From positions 1 to 64,000 of the forward strand of contig WHTA01000010.1 of the NCBI GenBank assembly GCA_009379825.1: a stretch of DNA of 64,000 nt, in the 5' to 3' direction. Of the stretch, positions 61,352-64,000 are shown in pieces. This DNA comes from Streptosporangiales bacterium (GTDB lineage: Bacteria > Actinomycetota > Actinomycetes > Streptosporangiales > WHST01). The notes beneath the pieces are model-generated. The model did not search any database. It was not told the DNA's origin and worked only from the letters and a program-made list of their open reading frames with translations. The translations under genes were made by a program, and so were the position numbers. Numbering within the stretch: position 1 is the first letter of the stretch; each line of letters starts with the position of its first letter.

Positions 61352-62866
61352 CGCCTGACCTCCCCGTCTCGTACGCCCGGTCGAGCAGGTACTTGCCCGG
61401 GTTCATGATGTTGTTCGGGTCGACGGCCTTCTTGACGTCGAGCATCACGTCGAAGCCGCCGCCCAGCTCCACCGGCACCAGGTCGACCTCGCCGGCACGG
61501 CATGCGCCGTGGCAGGCGCTGATCGAACCGCCGTGCCGCACGGTGACCTCCGCGATGTCCTTCTTGGCCTGCACCCAGGCGGCCCACGCCTCGTCGTCGA
61601 GGTTCTGCTCCCAGATCCCGACGTCGATCTCCGTCAGGTAGTCGACGCCGGTGTCCGCGCTGGTGTAGCAGAACATGCCCCAGTCGTCGAAGATGTCGTA
61701 CCGCTCGCGCAGCCGCTCGATGATGCCGTGCCACTCCAGCCGCACCTGCGGCAGCTTCGTGTAGTTGATGGCCGCGTCCTCGCAGTGCCAGCTCATCGGC
61801 GCCACCTGCCCGGAGCGGGTGCGGCCGTGCAGCGGCGTCGCGTAGCGGTCGTGCCTGGCCGCCCAGTCACCGTGCGAGATCTCGTCGCCGAGGTACTTCG
61901 CGCCGGCGTCGCGCGCGATGCGCATGAACCGCTTACCGCCCGCACGCACCTCGTCCTCGTTGCCGTACGCGACTGCGCAGACGAGCGCACGCACGTCCGC
62001 CGGCTGCGGGATGTACGCCTCGTCGTCGCGGCGCAGGTAGTCGACCTTCCACTCGTCGAAAAGCACCGCACCGGCGAACGTCGCGACACCTGCGTGCGCC
62101 AGCCGCTGCAGGCACGTGTACGCGCTGTCGTAGTCGGGGAACGCCCAGAACGGCGAGAACTCCGCCTCCGGGGCTTGGGGTAGAGCTTCAGCGTCGCCTC
62201 GGTGGCGATACCCAGCGTGCCCTGGTGCCCCATGAAGAGATGCTTCAGCTGGTACCCGGTGGAGCTCTTCGACACCTTCGGCCCGCCGCCGTCACCGACC
62301 CTGATCACCTTGCCTGTCGGCAGCACGAAGTCGAAGTTGAGCACCAGGTCGCGCGAGTGCCCGTACCTGGAGCCGATCAGCGACCACCCGCTGGTGCCGA
62401 TCCGGCCGCCGACGAGCGAGCACGGGTACGACGCAGGGTCGTCCGGGTAGATCAACCCGTACTGCGGGCCGATCACCTCGTTCAGCTTCAGCATGTTGAT
62501 GCCGGCGCCGACCCGGCAGGTGCGGTTGACCGGGTCGACGTCCTTGATGTCGTTCATCCGCTTGACGTCGATCACCATGCCCTGCCGCTCAGGCACGGCA
62601 CCGTCGGTCAGCCCGGTGCCGCCGTCGCGCGGTACGACCGGGATGCGGTGCCGGTTCGCGATCTTGACGGCCTCGGCGACCTCCTTGGTCGACCCGGGCA
62701 GCACCACCAGGTCGGGCACCCGCTCCTTCCACCGGTGCACGGGGAACGGCGCAGGCACCCGCGCACGGTTGAACCGCTCGGTCTTCGACGTGAGCACGTG
62801 CTCTCCGCCGAGCACGTCGGTGAGCTCACCGATCACCCGGTCGGACAGTTCAGGCGCCATAGTCAT
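61344..62866 (-). pseudogene. FAD-linked oxidase (GlcD/2-hydroxyacid dehydrogenase-like), frameshifted
   Basis: The first frame (62866 to about 62180) has the PCMH/BBE FAD-binding domain: VVPRDGGTGLTDGAVPERQG, INMLKLNEVIGPQYGLIYPD and SKSSTGYQLKHLFMGHQGTL. At the G4 run 62177-62180 the frame breaks; one more base continues PEAEFSPFWAFPD into the C-terminal half that ends at 61344 with LGGGFDVMLDVKKAVDPNNI then MNPGKYL, the conserved end of such oxidases. It would oxidise a 2-hydroxyacid or a related alcohol. It overlaps the Fe-S gene by ATGA upstream. Probably a sequence error. Confidence 0.8.
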
Positions 62867-63993
62867 GCGCGACCGCCTCCTCCCTCACCTACTCGCGAGC
62901 CGCCGACCTCGATGCCGAGCGATTCCGCGAGCAGCTCGTGGATGTCGACCACGTCGATCGATTCGGCCTCGCCCGCTTCGGCCAGCGGCCGCTCCGACCA
63001 CGGGCAAGCGGAGACCAGCGTGTCCACCTCGAGCTCGGCCGCCTTCGCCAACCGGCTCGCGCTGATCTTCCTGGTGAGGTCCGGCTTCTCGATCGGCAGA
63101 CCGGCGCCGCCACCGGAGCAGTACGACCACTGCGTCACGCGGTCGACGTCGTTGAACGTCAGGCCGGGGATGGACCGGAGGATCTGCCTGGGTTCCTGCC
63201 AGACCCCCTTGCGCTTGTTGAGGCGACAGGGGTCGTGGTACGTGATGGTCTTCTCGACCGGCACGCTCGGCGTCAGCGTGCCGTCCTCGATCAGCTGCGC
63301 GAGCAGCTCGACCACCAGGACGATCTCGATGTCGTAGTCGTCGCCGAAGAACTTCGGATAGTCCTCGGTGAACGTGATGTAGTCGTGCGGGTCGAGCACG
63401 AGCACCCGGCGCACACCGGTGGCGCGCCAGTCGGCCAGGTTGTGCTCGGCGAACCGCTTGGACTGCTCGCGGTAGCCCATCTCCGCCGCCGGGCCGCCGC
63501 AGCACCACTGCTCGCGCATCAGCCCGAACGGATACCCGGCCCGCTGCAGGATCTGCGCCACCGCCCGCGGTACCGAGGTGCGATAGAACGCCGCCTCGCA
63601 GTCGACGAACAGGATCGTCTCGCCGCCGATCGGGATGTCCAGACCCTCGCTCCAGTCCCGGACGCGCTCCTGACTGACCGGCACCTCGCCGAGCACCGGT
63701 TCGTGGCTGCGCTCGTCGGTGAGCATGTTCCACCGCTGGTAGCCAGGCTGGTGCACGCCGTTGTCCACGGCCAGCGCACGCATCTCCTTCACCAGCTCGA
63801 CCGTGCGGGTGCGGAACCGGTAGAAGTCACCGGTGAAGAGCGTGTTCGGGCAACGCAGCTCGCAGGCACCGCACTGGGTGCAGTTCACGTAGTCGGCGGC
63901 GACGTCCTCGACGGTCAGGTCGCCGGCCTCCATCGCCACCACGTTGGCGTGGAACGCCGTCGGCGTCCACGCCTCGTTGCGGGTCACCTGCAT
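62863..63993 (-). CDS. Fe-S cluster-binding heterodisulfide-reductase-like subunit (CCG domains)
   Basis: A 376-residue or longer protein, the partner of the FAD oxidase as in GlcDEF or lactate-utilisation complexes. It has a [4Fe-4S] motif CTQCGACELRCP near the N-terminus, and CCG/cysteine-rich blocks FVDCEAAFYR, QWCCGGPAAEMGY, YHDPCRLNKRKGVW and WSYCSGGGAGLP. The frame stays open to the window edge, so a second cluster motif could lie outside. ATG at 63993 is a possible start, and it may be partial. Its stop overlaps the oxidase start by ATGA. Confidence 0.8.
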   Translation of the reverse strand: MQVTRNEAWTPTAFHANVVAMEAGDLTVEDVAADYVNCTQCGACELRCPNTLFTGDFYRFRTRTVELVKEMRALAVDNGVHQPGYQRWNMLTDERSHEPVLGEVPVSQERVRDWSEGLDIPIGGETILFVDCEAAFYRTSVPRAVAQILQRAGYPFGLMREQWCCGGPAAEMGYREQSKRFAEHNLADWRATGVRRVLVLDPHDYITFTEDYPKFFGDDYDIEIVLVVELLAQLIEDGTLTPSVPVEKTITYHDPCRLNKRKGVWQEPRQILRSIPGLTFNDVDRVTQWSYCSGGGAGLPIEKPDLTRKISASRLAKAAELEVDTLVSACPWSERPLAEAGEAESIDVVDIHELLAESLGIEVGGSRVGEGGGGRA

Positions 63994-64000
63994 AACCGGG

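Noticed and set aside
1-64000. CRISPR arrays, tRNA/rRNA genes, insertion sequences, prophage
   Set aside because: No regularly spaced repeats, no cloverleaf or rRNA-like sequence, and no transposase or integrase motif were recognised by eye.

Overview
The window is high-GC, densely packed chromosomal DNA of an actinomycete. Signs of this are heavy GC bias at third codon positions, many GTG starts, TAGGCT-type -10 elements followed by leaderless starts, TetR/GntR/LuxR regulators, an F420-type LLM oxidoreductase and a DUF1707 protein. I cannot place it below phylum level. I saw no rRNA, tRNA, CRISPR array, IS element or phage gene.

Layout. 0-9.3 kb holds housekeeping and accessory genes: a maltokinase-cap-like protein, a DUF1801 protein, an MFS exporter, a methyltransferase/TetR pair with tandem operators, a sodium:solute symporter, an adenosine deaminase, a DUF427 protein, a DUF1707 gene and a YcaQ/AlkX-like winged-helix protein. 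9.4-16.55 kb is a compact peptide natural-product (RiPP) locus. It has a PatA/PatG-family cyanobactin-type protease, four small peptide genes (three with a shared leader motif LPxQAxPVxR-like plus a GVEA motif that resembles cyanobactin recognition sequence II), a SAM methyltransferase, and a LuxR regulator with a small HTH partner. Three copies of one 18-nt imperfect palindrome lie in front of the two transcription units. No YcaO cyclodehydratase is present. This is my best candidate for an undescribed system. 16.6-18.4 kb is an operon of an unusual ribosomal protein L11 paralogue, a CGNR-type zinc-finger protein and a threonine dehydratase.

18.4-26.4 kb carries a secreted amidase, YajQ, a beta-repeat protein, PhoD phosphatase, a CHRD protein and a TetR/glycosyltransferase pair. 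26.4-31.4 kb is a translationally coupled catabolic operon (metallo-hydrolase, SDR, two beta-hydroxyacid dehydrogenases, cupin, CMD protein, GntR) behind a promoter with a built-in inverted repeat. 31.4-33.8 kb has a hydrolase/TetR divergon, a membrane protein behind a CsoR-like operator, and a KTSC protein.

33.8-57.0 kb is one 19-gene cobalamin operon on the minus strand, headed by a cobalamin riboswitch. It runs cbiB-cobQ-cobN-chlID-cobO-cobB-cobI-cobM-cbiD-cobL-cbiGH-fdx-nicoT-cobH-cbiX-cobC-cobT-(cysG/cobA/cobU fusion)-cobS. It encodes corrin-ring building, cobalt uptake and insertion, amidation, adenosylation and lower-ligand attachment. 57.0-64 kb is a minus-strand catabolic operon: Fe-S protein, FAD oxidase, small unknown protein, amino-acid/amine permease, aldehyde dehydrogenase, and an LLM oxidoreductase.

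A caution applies throughout. At least six genes carry single-base frameshifts, several at G/C runs that look one base short and several compensating inside one gene. I read these mainly as sequence errors, not gene decay; a real but recent decay cannot be excluded from sequence alone.
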